Assembly: GCF_007753265.1 (NCBI RefSeq)
Contig: NZ_CP036349.1
Span: forward strand, 963,363-1,027,362
DNA length: 64,000 nucleotides
Reading direction: 5' to 3'
Origin: Botrimarina mediterranea
Lineage (GTDB): Bacteria; Planctomycetota; Planctomycetia; Pirellulales; Lacipirellulaceae
The notes beneath the pieces are model-generated. The model did no database searches. It was not told where the DNA came from and saw only the letters and a program-made list of their open reading frames with translations. Position numbers and translations under genes: made by a program. How positions within the stretch are numbered: the stretch's first letter is position 1; every line of letters begins with the position of its first letter. Below are positions 29,927 through 38,479 of the stretch, in pieces.

Positions 29927-31072
29927 ATGATGCAGAGCTATCCCCCCACCGAAAAGCCCGTGGTGGTCATCACTGGCAGCACCGGGCGCATCGGTTCGGC
30001 GCTCGCTCGGTCGCTGGCGGACCAATACGACCTCTACGGTCTGGACATCACCATTCCCGAAGAGAAGCTCTCCTGGATTCAATGGCTGCAATGCGACCTC
30101 ACGAGTGATGAATCGGTAGCCGCGGCGATGTCCCAGTTACGAGAGACCGCCGGGGGAAGGATCGCAAGTGTTGTGCATCTCGCCGCCTACTATGACTTCG
30201 CTGGCGAGCCGAGCCCGCTGTACCAAGAGTTGACTGTCGAAGGAACGCGACGGCTTCTCGATCAATTGCAGCGGTTCGAGGTCGGCCAGTTTGTTTTCAG
30301 CAGCAGCATGTTGGTCATGAAGCCGGCAGAGGAGGAAGGCGCCCGCATTGACGAGAACTCGCCGACGGAAGCGAGCTGGGACTATCCCGAGTCCAAACTC
30401 GACGCCGAACGGGTTATCCGGGAGCACCGTGGTGAGATCGCTGCGGTGTCGCTGCGAATCGCCGGGGCCTACGATGAGGATTGCAACTCGATCCCGATTG
30501 CGCAACAGATCAAGCGGATCTACGAACGGGACTTTGAAAGCCACTTCTTCCCAGGCGATCTCTCACGGGGCCAGCCGTTCATTCATCTAGACGACGTCGC
30601 TTCGTCAATCGCTTGTGCCATCGCGAAGCGAGCACAGCTCGAAGGCTTCACGGCCTTGCTCGTCGCTGAAGACGAACTCCTCAGCTATGGCGAACTGCAG
30701 GATTGCATCGGGAAGCAACTCTACGGCCGAGAGTGGACGACCGTGCGAATCCCCGAGATGGTTGCGCGCGCCGGCTCGTGGGTCAAGAATGCTTTGGGAG
30801 AAGACGAGTTCATCAAGCCGTGGATGATCGAGATGGCGGACGATCACTACCCGCTCGATTGCAGCCTTGCGAAGCGGTCGCTGGACTGGTCACCGAAGAG
30901 GCGATTGAGCGAGACCCTCCCCGAGATGCTCCGCCGCTTGAAGGAAGACCCCGCCCGTTGGTACGAAATAAACGGTTTGGGCGAGCCGCCGACATTGAAG
31001 GATGAGATTCACTCACCCCCCGCCCGTCCCGTCGCGGACGTGGCGGCTGACCAACCCCGAGCGCAGGGATGA
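29927..31072 (+). CDS. NAD(P)-dependent epimerase/dehydratase (extended SDR)
   Basis: Started at ATG 29927, eight bases after AGAAGGG; 381 residues. It shows the SDR Rossmann motif [19 protein letters not shown] around the catalytic Ser, and the Tyr-x3-Lys pair in [26 protein letters not shown] is typical of the extended class. Such enzymes act on nucleotide sugars or related keto/hydroxy substrates. The ATG of the next gene overlaps its stop (ATGA), forming an operon with a VKOR-like membrane protein. Confidence 0.88.
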   Translation: MMQSYPPTEKPVVVITGSTGRIGSALARSLADQYDLYGLDITIPEEKLSWIQWLQCDLTSDESVAAAMSQLRETAGGRIASVVHLAAYYDFAGEPSPLYQELTVEGTRRLLDQLQRFEVGQFVFSSSMLVMKPAEEEGARIDENSPTEASWDYPESKLDAERVIREHRGEIAAVSLRIAGAYDEDCNSIPIAQQIKRIYERDFESHFFPGDLSRGQPFIHLDDVASSIACAIAKRAQLEGFTALLVAEDELLSYGELQDCIGKQLYGREWTTVRIPEMVARAGSWVKNALGEDEFIKPWMIEMADDHYPLDCSLAKRSLDWSPKRRLSETLPEMLRRLKEDPARWYEINGLGEPPTLKDEIHSPPARPVADVAADQPRAQG

Positions 31073-31740
31073 TTGACCCCACGATCCGCCGAGACATGCA
31101 GGCGTCGGTTCACTACTTCGGACATAACCCGTCCGCTTGGTCGCAGCGTATCCCGGTGTGTGTCTTGGCGGGCGTCGCATTCGCGATCGCTGCTTACATG
31201 TCGCTGTACCAGTGGCGATTGATCCCGGGAGTGTGGGACCCGGTGTTTGGCAAGCAGACGCTTGATGTGCTGGATTCGGAAGTCGCTGGTCAGATGCACA
31301 ACTGGTTCCGGGCGCCGGACGCGGCGATCGGAGCGCTGGCGTACCTGGGCGATGTGATCTTCGGGCTCGCCGGCTCGACGCGTCGGTGGCAGTACCGGCC
31401 GTGGATGGTTGTGCTCTTTGGTATCGATGTTATCCCGCTTGGGATCGTTAGCTCAGTGCTCATCTTCATGCAGGGATGGGTCGTTGGCGCATGGTGCTTC
31501 CCGTGTCTGATAACCGCCGTCATCTCATTGACCTTGGTCTACTTCGCTTACGATGAGGTCTGGGCGTCACTTCTATATTTGCGCGAACATTGGCGCCGGA
31601 CGGGCAGCGGCGCCGAGGTATGGAAGGCGTTCTGGGGCTATCCGTCGGACGCGGCGGAAGAGTCGGCTCAAGCGATCGTCACGGGAAGGTCGCTTGCCGG
31701 CGCCGGCAGTCTCAAGCCCGTCACATTAGGCCAGGAGTAG
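31069..31740 (+). CDS. Vitamin K epoxide reductase (VKOR)-like membrane protein
   Basis: A 223-residue inner membrane protein with about four or five helices. [15 protein letters not shown] carries the quinone-site CxxC of the VKOR family, preceded by a helix as expected. The upstream loop Cys pair that normally shuttles electrons is not visible; the only other Cys is in the first helix (IPVCVLAG). It may therefore need an outside thiol partner, or may have lost disulfide-forming activity. Translationally coupled to the SDR gene before it and four bases from the gene after it. Confidence 0.75.
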   Translation: MIDPTIRRDMQASVHYFGHNPSAWSQRIPVCVLAGVAFAIAAYMSLYQWRLIPGVWDPVFGKQTLDVLDSEVAGQMHNWFRAPDAAIGALAYLGDVIFGLAGSTRRWQYRPWMVVLFGIDVIPLGIVSSVLIFMQGWVVGAWCFPCLITAVISLTLVYFAYDEVWASLLYLREHWRRTGSGAEVWKAFWGYPSDAAEESAQAIVTGRSLAGAGSLKPVTLGQE

Positions 31741-31744
31741 TGCA

Positions 31745-32107
31745 ATGTGGGCCCGATCAGTTGAAGTGATGTTGGCCTGTTGGTTGGTGATGAGCCCGCT
31801 GGTGTTTCATTGCGGCGCCGCCGAGACGTTGCAGTGGGGGATCGAACCGATCGCAGGGCTGGTCGTGCTCCTGCTGGCGCTGACCGCCTGTTATCGCCCG
31901 TTACGGGGCGCTCATCTGGCAATCTTAGCAGTGGCGGCGTGGTTGGTGATCGACGGGTATCTCGCCGTAGGCGGGCAGGTCGATCCGCGCGATCAGAACC
32001 GTCTGATCGTTGGGCTCTTGCTCGCGATGTTCGCCATCTGCCCTTCCGAAGGGAGCAAGCCGCCAGTCGGGTGGCGGGCCTTCCGAGAGGGAGGGGCGTC
32101 GAGCTAA
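31745..32107 (+). CDS. SPW-repeat-like small membrane protein
   Basis: A 120-residue protein with about four hydrophobic helices. The first begins MWARSVEVMLACWLVMSPLV, close to the SPW-motif helix of the SPW repeat family (here MSPLVF in place of SPW). Role unknown. It is the third gene of the SDR-VKOR operon; the run of two membrane proteins after a soluble dehydrogenase suggests a membrane-linked redox or lipid function. Confidence 0.6.
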   Translation: MWARSVEVMLACWLVMSPLVFHCGAAETLQWGIEPIAGLVVLLLALTACYRPLRGAHLAILAVAAWLVIDGYLAVGGQVDPRDQNRLIVGLLLAMFAICPSEGSKPPVGWRAFREGGASS

Positions 32108-32170
32108 CACATGACACCCACACGGGCTGGCTCGGAACGAGATAGAATAGCCGCATCACTGACGCCCTTG

Positions 32171-32977
32171 ATGCGAGCCGAACCGATGCCGATCCGCGAT
32201 CACGTCCTCCTCGAAACGAACTTCCGCCGCATCGCCGAACGCCCGCCGTGCGTGGCGGTACTGCCGTGGGGGGCGACCGAAGCGCACAACCTGCACCTCC
32301 CCTACGGGACCGACGTGCTGCTCGCGGTGCGCTACGCCGAGGCGGCCGCCGGCGAAGCCAATCGACACGGCGCAGCGTCGATCGTGCTCCCAGTAATTCC
32401 CTACGGCAACGACGAACAGCAGCTCGACCAGTTTTGCACGGTGAGCGTCACCACCACCACGGCGCTAGCGTTGTTGCGCGACGTCGTACGGTCGCTCCAA
32501 CGGCAGGGGATCGACCGGTTAGTGATCGTCAACACCCACGGCGGCAACCAGTTCAAGCCGTTGGTGCGAGACCTGCAATCGGAGACCAGCGCGCTAATCG
32601 TTGTCGCCGACGCGTTCCTGATGGCGCCCGACGTGCGCGCGAAGACGTTTGAACTGCCGGGCGATCACGCCGACGAATCGGAGACGAGTTTGCTGCTACA
32701 CACCGACCCCGAGCTGGTCGAGATCGAAGAGGCCGGCTCCGGCGAGAAGGTCCCTTTTCAAATCGCGGGCCTGGATCAGCCGGGCGTCTGGACGCCGCGG
32801 CCGTGGTCGAAGTGCCACCCCGACACGGGGAGCGGCGATCCATCGCAGGCGACCGCCGAGAAAGGCCGGGCTTACTTTGACGCAGTCGTCGCGGCGCTGG
32901 CGGACCTGATCCACGGCCTGTCGTCGGCTAAACCTGGGGACCTGCCCTACGACGGTTCGCCTGTTCTGGGTTCTTAG
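32171..32977 (+). CDS. Creatininase family amidohydrolase
   Basis: A protein of 268 residues (or 263 from ATG 32186; no clear Shine-Dalgarno decides). Family motifs: LPWGATEAHNLHLPYGTD, with the Glu and His metal ligands and Asp; VNTHGGNQFKPLVRDL; and GDHADESETSLLL, with the His/Glu ligands. These metal enzymes hydrolyse cyclic amides, as in creatinine or the mycofactocin peptide. No mycofactocin genes are nearby. Substrate unknown. Confidence 0.88.
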   Translation: MRAEPMPIRDHVLLETNFRRIAERPPCVAVLPWGATEAHNLHLPYGTDVLLAVRYAEAAAGEANRHGAASIVLPVIPYGNDEQQLDQFCTVSVTTTTALALLRDVVRSLQRQGIDRLVIVNTHGGNQFKPLVRDLQSETSALIVVADAFLMAPDVRAKTFELPGDHADESETSLLLHTDPELVEIEEAGSGEKVPFQIAGLDQPGVWTPRPWSKCHPDTGSGDPSQATAEKGRAYFDAVVAALADLIHGLSSAKPGDLPYDGSPVLGS

Positions 32978-32983
32978 AAGTTT

Positions 32984-33078
32984 AGCCACAAAAAGGCACA
33001 AAGGACACAAAGGGCTGTTCGGCTGGGCAGTGCCTGTCCCAGGTTTGAGCCTTTGTGTTCTTTGTGCCTTTTGTGGCT
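32984..33078. repeat. Long palindrome, family C (agccacaaaaggcacaaag)
   Basis: Arms 32984-33013 and 33050-33078 are inverted repeats of about 29 bases with few mismatches, separated by a loop that contains a smaller TGGGCAG/CTGTCCCA hairpin. It lies just after the creatininase stop. Similar A/C-rich sequences form the outer arms of the nested elements near 38262 and 41699. Confidence 0.85.
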
Positions 33079-33097
33079 CAATTCCTTCGCCAATGAA

Positions 33098-33127
33098 AAC
33101 GGCCCCGATCGAATGACCCGGGCCGTT
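33098..33127 (-). terminator. Probable terminator of the mini-cytochrome gene
   Basis: An 8-bp stem (33098-33105 with 33120-33127) which, read on the minus strand, is followed by TTTTC. It lies 26 bases beyond the stop of the 33153-33548 gene. Confidence 0.6.
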
Positions 33128-33152
33128 TGCTGTTTGAGTTTCGCAGTGACGG

Positions 33153-33548
33153 TTACTTCGCGGGTTCAGCCTTCACAGCGTCGAGGTCGCCGCCGGGGAG
33201 CTTGCCTTCTTCGATCAGCTCGCCGAAAGTCGGGGACTTGGAGTCTTTCGGGTTGCTCGGCTTCTTAGCGACCTCTTCGAGGGCGGCGACGATCTTGTCG
33301 GTGTCCTTCTGGTCTTTCTTGCCGATCAGTTCCGCCAGGGCCTGGCCGTAGGGGTTGCGGTTTTTCTTGCTCTTACCTTGGTGGCAGACGAAGCACTTCG
33401 CGTCGCCCTTGGCGAGCTTGGTGAACGCCTCGTCGGTGCCGTCGGCGTACTTAGCGAGGAACTGCTTCTGGAACGGCGGGAACGCCACGGCTGGGGCGAT
33501 GACACCAGCGACAACCATCAGGGCGAGCAAACGACGAAGCATATTCAC
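33153..33548 (-). CDS. Small exported protein with single CxxCH heme-binding motif (paralogue 1)
   Basis: A 131-residue protein with signal peptide (LLALMVVAGVIAPAVAF). The mature part carries one CFVCHQGKSKKNRNPYG block, a c-type heme site, and ends in a Lys/Pro-rich tail after SPTFGELIEEGKLPGGDL. No distal Met ligand is obvious, so it may be a minimal periplasmic electron carrier or a heme-binding structural protein. A clear paralogue lies about 115 bases away at 33663-34067. Confidence 0.72.
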   Translation of the reverse strand: MNMLRRLLALMVVAGVIAPAVAFPPFQKQFLAKYADGTDEAFTKLAKGDAKCFVCHQGKSKKNRNPYGQALAELIGKKDQKDTDKIVAALEEVAKKPSNPKDSKSPTFGELIEEGKLPGGDLDAVKAEPAK

Positions 33549-33662
33549 TATCCGGTGGTGAGATCGGCGAAGGGGGTGAAGCGGGTTGCGATGGCCAATC
33601 CGGTCGGCGGCGCAGCAGGTCCGCTGACAACTACGCCAGATTGATTGGGGCGGTTCGATGGT

Positions 33663-34067
33663 TCAACCGCCGGCAGGTTCTTTCTTCGATTCCTCAAGCG
33701 GGCCGCCAGGGAGTTCGCCTTTGGCGATCAAATCGCCGAAGGTCGGCGAGCCTTCGCCGTTCGACGGCTCAGCGGCGACCGTCTCCAAGGCTTTGGCGAT
33801 CTTTTTCTTGTTCTTCTTGTCCGCCTCGACCAAGTGGGCCGTCAACGCCTTCCCGTAGCAATTGTAATTCTTGCGGTCTTCTTTGCCTTGATGGCAGATA
33901 TAGCACTTGGCCGAGCGGACCAAGTTCTTGAAGTCCTTCTCGACGCCGGGCTTCTTTGTATAGACGTTTTGGAACTCCCGCTGGTACTCCGGATGAGCCA
34001 TGGCGGGCTGCTGCGCGGCGACGGCAAGCACCAACACCGTCAGGAAGGAGAGCTTGATCGAGTGCAT
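33663..34067 (-). CDS. Small exported protein with single CxxCH heme-binding motif (paralogue 2)
   Basis: Started at ATG 34067 (MHSIKLSFLTVLVLAVAAQ), which gives a signal peptide; the frame stays open to 34160 but that part runs into the tRNA gene. 134 residues. Aligns along its length with the 33153-33548 protein: CYICHQGKEDRKNYNCYG, then SPTFGDLIAKGELPGGPL. An extra Cys lies in NYNCYG. Tandem duplication is likely. Role unknown. Confidence 0.72.
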   Translation of the reverse strand: MHSIKLSFLTVLVLAVAAQQPAMAHPEYQREFQNVYTKKPGVEKDFKNLVRSAKCYICHQGKEDRKNYNCYGKALTAHLVEADKKNKKKIAKALETVAAEPSNGEGSPTFGDLIAKGELPGGPLEESKKEPAGG

Positions 34068-34088
34068 CGGTGGTGGTGAGTGGCTAGG

Positions 34089-34119
34089 CCCGGCGGCCCG
34101 TTCTTGTCGGGCCGCCGGG
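34089..34119. other. Strong hairpin between tRNA-Leu and mini-cytochrome gene
   Basis: A perfect 12-bp GC stem (34089-34100 with 34108-34119) closes a 7-base loop just 3' of the tRNA on the minus strand. No T tract. It may protect or end the tRNA precursor, or shape the 5' leader of the cytochrome gene. Confidence 0.5.
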
Positions 34120-34133
34120 TGTTCGCGTTGTAG

Positions 34134-34215
34134 TGGGGACGACAGGAATCGAACCTGCACTCCCGAAGGAACTGGAACCTAAATCCAGCGCGTCTGCCAG
34201 TTCCGCCACGTCCCC
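34134..34215 (-). tRNA. tRNA-Leu (anticodon UAG)
   Basis: An 82-nt cloverleaf on the minus strand: acceptor stem GGGGACG with CGTCCCC and discriminator A, T-arm GCAGG-TTCGATT-CCTGT, a class II variable arm (TCC-TTCG-GGA), and anticodon stem CTGGA/TCCAG around loop TTTAGGT, giving anticodon UAG. The 3' CCA is not encoded. Reads CUA leucine codons. Confidence 0.95.
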
Positions 34216-34398
34216 GGTCGCTCTTCCACAGGTTGTCGGCATACCGACGTGGCCGGTAGGCCCTCCCGCGGAGAGCGCAAATCTACCACGCCGCTACGCC
34301 ACTCGTCAGCCGGAGGTTACAGACCGCCCCTCGATGCGGTGGGTTCGGCCTTTCCCAGCCGGCCCACCCGTTACGAGCGGCAATCTGACCGACACGGC

Positions 34399-35754
34399 TC
34401 AAGCCGTCCAGCCGTTCGAGACACCCGGCACGGGGACCGGGTACCGTCCCTGCTCGTCGGGCATGACGGGCGGGTTGGCGTCGAAGGCGTAGGTCTCGGG
34501 CATCAGGCTGATGTCCGAGTTGATCGCGTCGTCCCACTTGATGGTCTTGCCGCTGTAGCTGGCGACCCGGCCGAGGATGGCGGTCATCGTGGCCTCGGCG
34601 CCGGTCTCCCCCTCGGCGAGGGGTTTGCCCTCGCGGATGCTCTTCTGCAGGTCGATGTGCTCCTGCACGTAGGCGTTCTCGCCCCGCTTGCGGACGACAT
34701 CAACGACTTTGCCGTTGCGGTCGTAGAACCGGCCGCCGCTGACATTGCAGTGGCCATCGGCGCCGTGGGCGAACTCGGACACCTGTGACCAAGCGCCGTC
34801 GATGTGTCGGCACTGACTCATCATCGTCGTGCCATCTTCGTAGGTGAACTCCACGGCGTGGTGATCGAAGATCTGGCCGTGGTCCTTGCCTTTGCGGACC
34901 TCGCGGCCGCCGATGGCGTTGGCCATCACCGGGTGGCCCTGCTTGATCCAGTTGCTGACGTCGATGTTGTGGATGTGTTGCTCAACGATGTGGTCGCCGC
35001 ACAGCCAATTGAAGTAGTACCAGTTGCGCATCTGGTACTCCATCTCGGTCTGCTCGGACGTCCTCGGGCGCACCCAGAGGCCGCCGGAGTTCCAGTAGAC
35101 GCGGGTGTACAGCACGTCGCCGCCGAGGCCGCCGCCGAGGGCGCCGTTCCAGATCTTGTCGATCGTGGCGATGTACTGGTCGTCGTGGCGGCGCTGCAGA
35201 CCGACGCCGACGCCGAGGCCCTTCTCCTTCGCGATCTTCGACGACTCCATCACTTGCCGGATGCCGGGGGCGTCGGTCGCGACGGGCTTCTCCATGAAGA
35301 CGTGTTTGCCGGCATCGACCGCGGCGGCGAAGTGCAGCGGACGGAAGCCCGGCGGCGTGGCGAGGATCACCATGTCGCAGTCCGACTCGATCACCGACTT
35401 GTAGGCGTCGAAGCCCGAGAAGCGGCGTTCCTTCGAGACCTTGATCCGATCGCCGAGGGCGCCCGAGAGTTCGTTGTAAGCGGCCTCGGTGTTGTCGGCG
35501 AAGGCGTCGCCCATCGCCACCAGCTCGACTTCCTTACCAGCCGTCAACGCGTCACGCACGGCGCCCTTGCCGCGACCGCCGCAACCGACCAGACCGATCC
35601 GCAGGGTGTCGGAGCCCCCCTCATGCACGGCGCCGAACGCCCTAGGAACCACCAGCCCCGAAGCGGCTGTCGCGGCGGTGGCGCCGAGGAACTGGCGGCG
35701 CGAGGGGCCGGGGCTGGTCGGTTGGCTGGACTTTTCAGCGGACGATTGCGGCAT
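34399..35754 (-). CDS. Gfo/Idh/MocA family oxidoreductase with Tat signal
   Basis: Started at ATG 35754 (MPQSSAEKSS); 451 residues. A twin-arginine signal, SRRQFLGATAATAASG, directs folded export. The NAD(P)-binding Rossmann domain starts RIGLVGCGGRGKGAV and includes HVFMEKPVATDA, the family's EKP motif; the C-terminal domain carries QRRHDDQYIATI and GDHIVEQHIHNIDVSNW. Such enzymes oxidise or reduce sugars and inositols; planctomycetes have many Tat-exported copies. Substrate not predictable. Confidence 0.92.
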   Translation of the reverse strand: MPQSSAEKSSQPTSPGPSRRQFLGATAATAASGLVVPRAFGAVHEGGSDTLRIGLVGCGGRGKGAVRDALTAGKEVELVAMGDAFADNTEAAYNELSGALGDRIKVSKERRFSGFDAYKSVIESDCDMVILATPPGFRPLHFAAAVDAGKHVFMEKPVATDAPGIRQVMESSKIAKEKGLGVGVGLQRRHDDQYIATIDKIWNGALGGGLGGDVLYTRVYWNSGGLWVRPRTSEQTEMEYQMRNWYYFNWLCGDHIVEQHIHNIDVSNWIKQGHPVMANAIGGREVRKGKDHGQIFDHHAVEFTYEDGTTMMSQCRHIDGAWSQVSEFAHGADGHCNVSGGRFYDRNGKVVDVVRKRGENAYVQEHIDLQKSIREGKPLAEGETGAEATMTAILGRVASYSGKTIKWDDAINSDISLMPETYAFDANPPVMPDEQGRYPVPVPGVSNGWTA

Positions 35755-36114
35755 GGCGACAGATTCCAATCGAGGCGAAGAGAGGCGCCCGAGCGGCAGT
35801 CAGCTCGGGGCTTTTAGGGTAGCCGGTGGGTCGCAGGCGATCAACGATCGAAGCGCTTATCCCCCTCGCTTTGGAGGGGTTAGGGGAGGGTCTCGAGCGT
35901 CAGTCTAGGTGGGGCTTGGGTACCGATGTGGTTCTGTGGGAGGGGTCTCCAGACCCCGATTTCGGTATCCAAACCGATTCGGCATGGTGCGCGTAATCGG
36001 GATCTGGAGACCCCTCCCACAAAGGGTTTATCGTCACGCTAAATGAGCGGCAATCTATCTGGACAACGCAGACCCTCCGGACCCTACCTACGAGGTAGGG
36101 GAGAAACTACAGCC
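35755..36114. other. Non-coding stretch containing a family D palindrome
   Basis: 360 bases without a gene. Besides the palindrome listed at 35935-36021, there is a short inverted repeat CCCTACC/GGTAGGG near 36082-36101 just after the BatA-type gene's 3' end, and a GGAGGGGTTAGGGGAGGG stretch near 35872 that resembles family B. Confidence 0.6.
35935..36021. repeat. Long palindrome, family D (tgtgggaggggtctccagac), copy 1
   Basis: Arms 35935-35960 and 35996-36021, 26 bases with one mismatch. Other copies are at 38331-38418 and 55686-55776. Confidence 0.9.
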
Positions 36115-38253
36115 TCACAGGTAGACGCGCCGGTGATAAATCCACCACTCGACGACGAGTAAACAAAGCGCCGCGATCAGTAAGGCACGCCACAATTCGT
36201 GTCGGGCCGGCGTCGCCCCCGCGGCGGCGGCGATGTCGAGGTCGCCGATCTTGATCGACGCCACCGCCGCCTCTTCGGCGTCCTCGGGAGTCTCATCCGT
36301 GCGGATTCGCACGTCGCTCTCGGCCGGATCGAACAGGTTGACCGCGAACCGCCGCGTCTCGCGATTGCCCTCCGTGACGCGATAAACCCCGAGCTCGTCC
36401 GTCAGCCGATACACGAATGGCTGCTCGCCGCGGCGGCGGAGCGTCTCGGCTTTGCCCGAGGGCGACGTGACGACGATCGACTCGGTCGCCGGCGATAGCG
36501 GCGGCAGCTCGATCGCCTCTCCAGGACGCAGCGAGCGGTCGCCCACCGCCTGCCGCGCGGCGAAGTACTCGAGCGTGTTGAGCCAGAACGTCGGAAAGCT
36601 GAGTCGGTTGATCCAGTCGGTGTTGCGTTGCAGCGCGCCGTCGATCTCGACCAGGATTGGAAATCCGAGCACCACGTCCTCGTAACGATCGCGCGGGGCG
36701 ACCGCGACGATCGGGCCCCCGGACGCTTCCACCAGCGCCGTCGCGCCGGCGGGCGGCGTCAGCAGCAGCGACTCGACGATATCGAAATTGCCGAGCTCGA
36801 CGTTGGCCAGCAGTGGGTGGCTGCGGTTCCAGTCGATGATTTGGGGAACGGACAGAGAGGGGCCAAGAGAGGGACCAGTGGCTAGGGACTGGGGGCTAGG
36901 GGACGCGCGCCAGGCTTCGCCTGGGGGGAGGACTCCGATGTAGACCGTGCTGGAGCGCGGTGGGGCTTTTGGGGTGCAGCGGTCGTAGATGATGAGGTCG
37001 TAGGTTCCTGCTGCAGCGCGGGTTTCGTAACTGTTGGACTCGAGGAACGACGGGGGTTCGACGGTGATATCGCCGAGGCGGCCCGCCCGGCCGGTGACGA
37101 GGGCTTGCTCCACCGCGACGTTGCCGCTGGTGACCAGCAGCACGCGGCTGGCTTGCGACTCGTTGATCGCGGCGTAGGCGACGTCGTCGACTGTGAGTTG
37201 ATCGTTGCTGATCGCCAAGGCGTCGCTCGATAAGCGGGCTTCGAGCACGCCGTCGCCGGAGCCGCTCCCCCCATTCAGCGCCGCCTCACCAACGGGGAAC
37301 GTCGAGCCGGCGATGTCACCGGCCGCGATCGACAGCTTCCGGGCATCGACTAGCCGCCCGCCACGTCGCAGCTCGACCACGGCCTCGGCCGCTTCGCCGG
37401 AGTAGTTCGCGACCTGGACGAACGCCTGGAGTTTGCCGGCGTCGGATTCGCTGCGACGCGTTTCGAGCGCCGTGATCGCCAGGTTGGGCGTCTCGGCCGA
37501 GCCGATCGGCACGTAAACCGGGTCGAGGTTCCCCAGCGCGAAGTCCTTCACGTCGCCGAACCGGCCGTCGCTGAAGATGAACAACGTCGCGGGCTCCTCA
37601 GGCCGCAGATCCGCCTCGGCCGTTTCTTCGGCAGCGTCAACCTCGGTCCCGCCGTTCGCTTGCGACTTAGCGGGCGACGCTAACCCGCTCGCCAACTCCA
37701 ACGCGCCCTTGAGGTCGGTCGAAGCGACCGTCGGTTCGATCGTCGCCAACCGTTCACGCAACAATCGCCGGTTGTTGGTGAACGATTGCACCACCGCGGG
37801 CTCGCCGGCGAACGAGACGATCATCGCCGACATGTCGCTGTCCATCTGATCGATCAGCCCCGCGACGTGTTCCCGCGCGGCTACAAGCCGCGCCTCGCTT
37901 CCGGCTTCGCCGTCGCCCTCACCGTCGCTCGTCGACATGCTCGCCGAATTATCAACCAGGAAGATGAGCTTGCCGCCGGTGAGCTTCGTCCCCTGCCAAC
38001 CGGGCCGCAGCACCGCAAGGATCGCCAATAGAGCCACGAGCAACTGCAATAACAGCAACAGGCTCCGCCGTAGCCGCTGCCACAGGCTGTTGACGCGCAG
38101 GTCCTCGATGCTCTTCCGCCACAGATAAGTGCTCGGCACCTCCAGCGGCGCCCGCTTCAGCTTGAGGAAGTACAGCGCGAGGATCGCCAGCGGAACCGCG
38201 CCAAGCACGGCCCACTGGGCGGGGGAGAGCGTGTTGCGAAAAAACTCGTTCAA
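36115..38253 (-). CDS. BatA/von Willebrand factor A domain membrane protein
   Basis: A 712-residue protein. N-terminal BatA unit: two membrane helices (about 13-33 and 60-82) around LYFLKLKRAPLEVPSTYLW. A VWA domain follows with the MIDAS motif DNSASMS; a C-terminal helix ends at WWIYHRRVYL. It is the last gene of the MoxR-DUF58-BatA set; in this family MoxR ATPases act on VWA partners in envelope stress or complex assembly. Around residues 450-470 a Ser/Pro/Gly/Leu-rich stretch (SPQSLATGPSLGPSLS) is encoded by G-rich repeat DNA and looks like a recent insertion. Confidence 0.85.
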   Translation of the reverse strand: MNEFFRNTLSPAQWAVLGAVPLAILALYFLKLKRAPLEVPSTYLWRKSIEDLRVNSLWQRLRRSLLLLLQLLVALLAILAVLRPGWQGTKLTGGKLIFLVDNSASMSTSDGEGDGEAGSEARLVAAREHVAGLIDQMDSDMSAMIVSFAGEPAVVQSFTNNRRLLRERLATIEPTVASTDLKGALELASGLASPAKSQANGGTEVDAAEETAEADLRPEEPATLFIFSDGRFGDVKDFALGNLDPVYVPIGSAETPNLAITALETRRSESDAGKLQAFVQVANYSGEAAEAVVELRRGGRLVDARKLSIAAGDIAGSTFPVGEAALNGGSGSGDGVLEARLSSDALAISNDQLTVDDVAYAAINESQASRVLLVTSGNVAVEQALVTGRAGRLGDITVEPPSFLESNSYETRAAAGTYDLIIYDRCTPKAPPRSSTVYIGVLPPGEAWRASPSPQSLATGPSLGPSLSVPQIIDWNRSHPLLANVELGNFDIVESLLLTPPAGATALVEASGGPIVAVAPRDRYEDVVLGFPILVEIDGALQRNTDWINRLSFPTFWLNTLEYFAARQAVGDRSLRPGEAIELPPLSPATESIVVTSPSGKAETLRRRGEQPFVYRLTDELGVYRVTEGNRETRRFAVNLFDPAESDVRIRTDETPEDAEEAAVASIKIGDLDIAAAAGATPARHELWRALLIAALCLLVVEWWIYHRRVYL
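36848..36905. repeat. G-rich intergenic-type repeat inside the BatA-type gene
   Basis: GGCTAGGGACTGGGGGCTAG and flanking GAGGGGCCAAGAGAGGGACC resemble the family B intergenic sequences but lie in frame within a coding region and encode a low-complexity stretch. Confidence 0.55.
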
Positions 38254-38261
38254 GGGTTAAC

Positions 38262-38468
38262 CACAGAGGCACGGAGGGCACGGAGGAAGCACTGAGAGAG
38301 TTTCCTGAATGCCATAGCCAACTATTCTACTGTGGGAGGGGTCTCCAGACCCCGATTACGCGCTCCATGCCGTATACGGTTAGGACACCGTAATCGGGGT
38401 CTGGAGACCCCTCCCACAAGAAATCTTACGTACCTCTGTGCGTCCTCCGCGCTCTCCGTGCCTCTGTG
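38262..38468. repeat. Outer palindrome of a nested pair (family C-like, cacagaggcacggagg)
   Basis: Left arm 38262-38286 (CACAGAGGCACGGAGGGCAC...) pairs with the right arm ending at 38468 (...CTCTCCGTGCCTCTGTG). The loop contains a complete family D palindrome. The whole unit lies between the DUF58 and BatA-type genes. Confidence 0.8.
38331..38418. repeat. Long palindrome, family D, copy 2 (nested)
   Basis: Arms 38331-38360 and 38389-38418 form a perfect 30-bp inverted repeat. It sits in the loop of another palindrome (38262-38468). Confidence 0.92.
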
Positions 38469-38479
38469 ATGAAACCGCG

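Noticed and set aside
34068-34160. N-terminal extension of mini-cytochrome 2
   Set aside because: It would read into the tRNA-Leu gene and past a strong hairpin; ATG 34067 gives a proper signal peptide.
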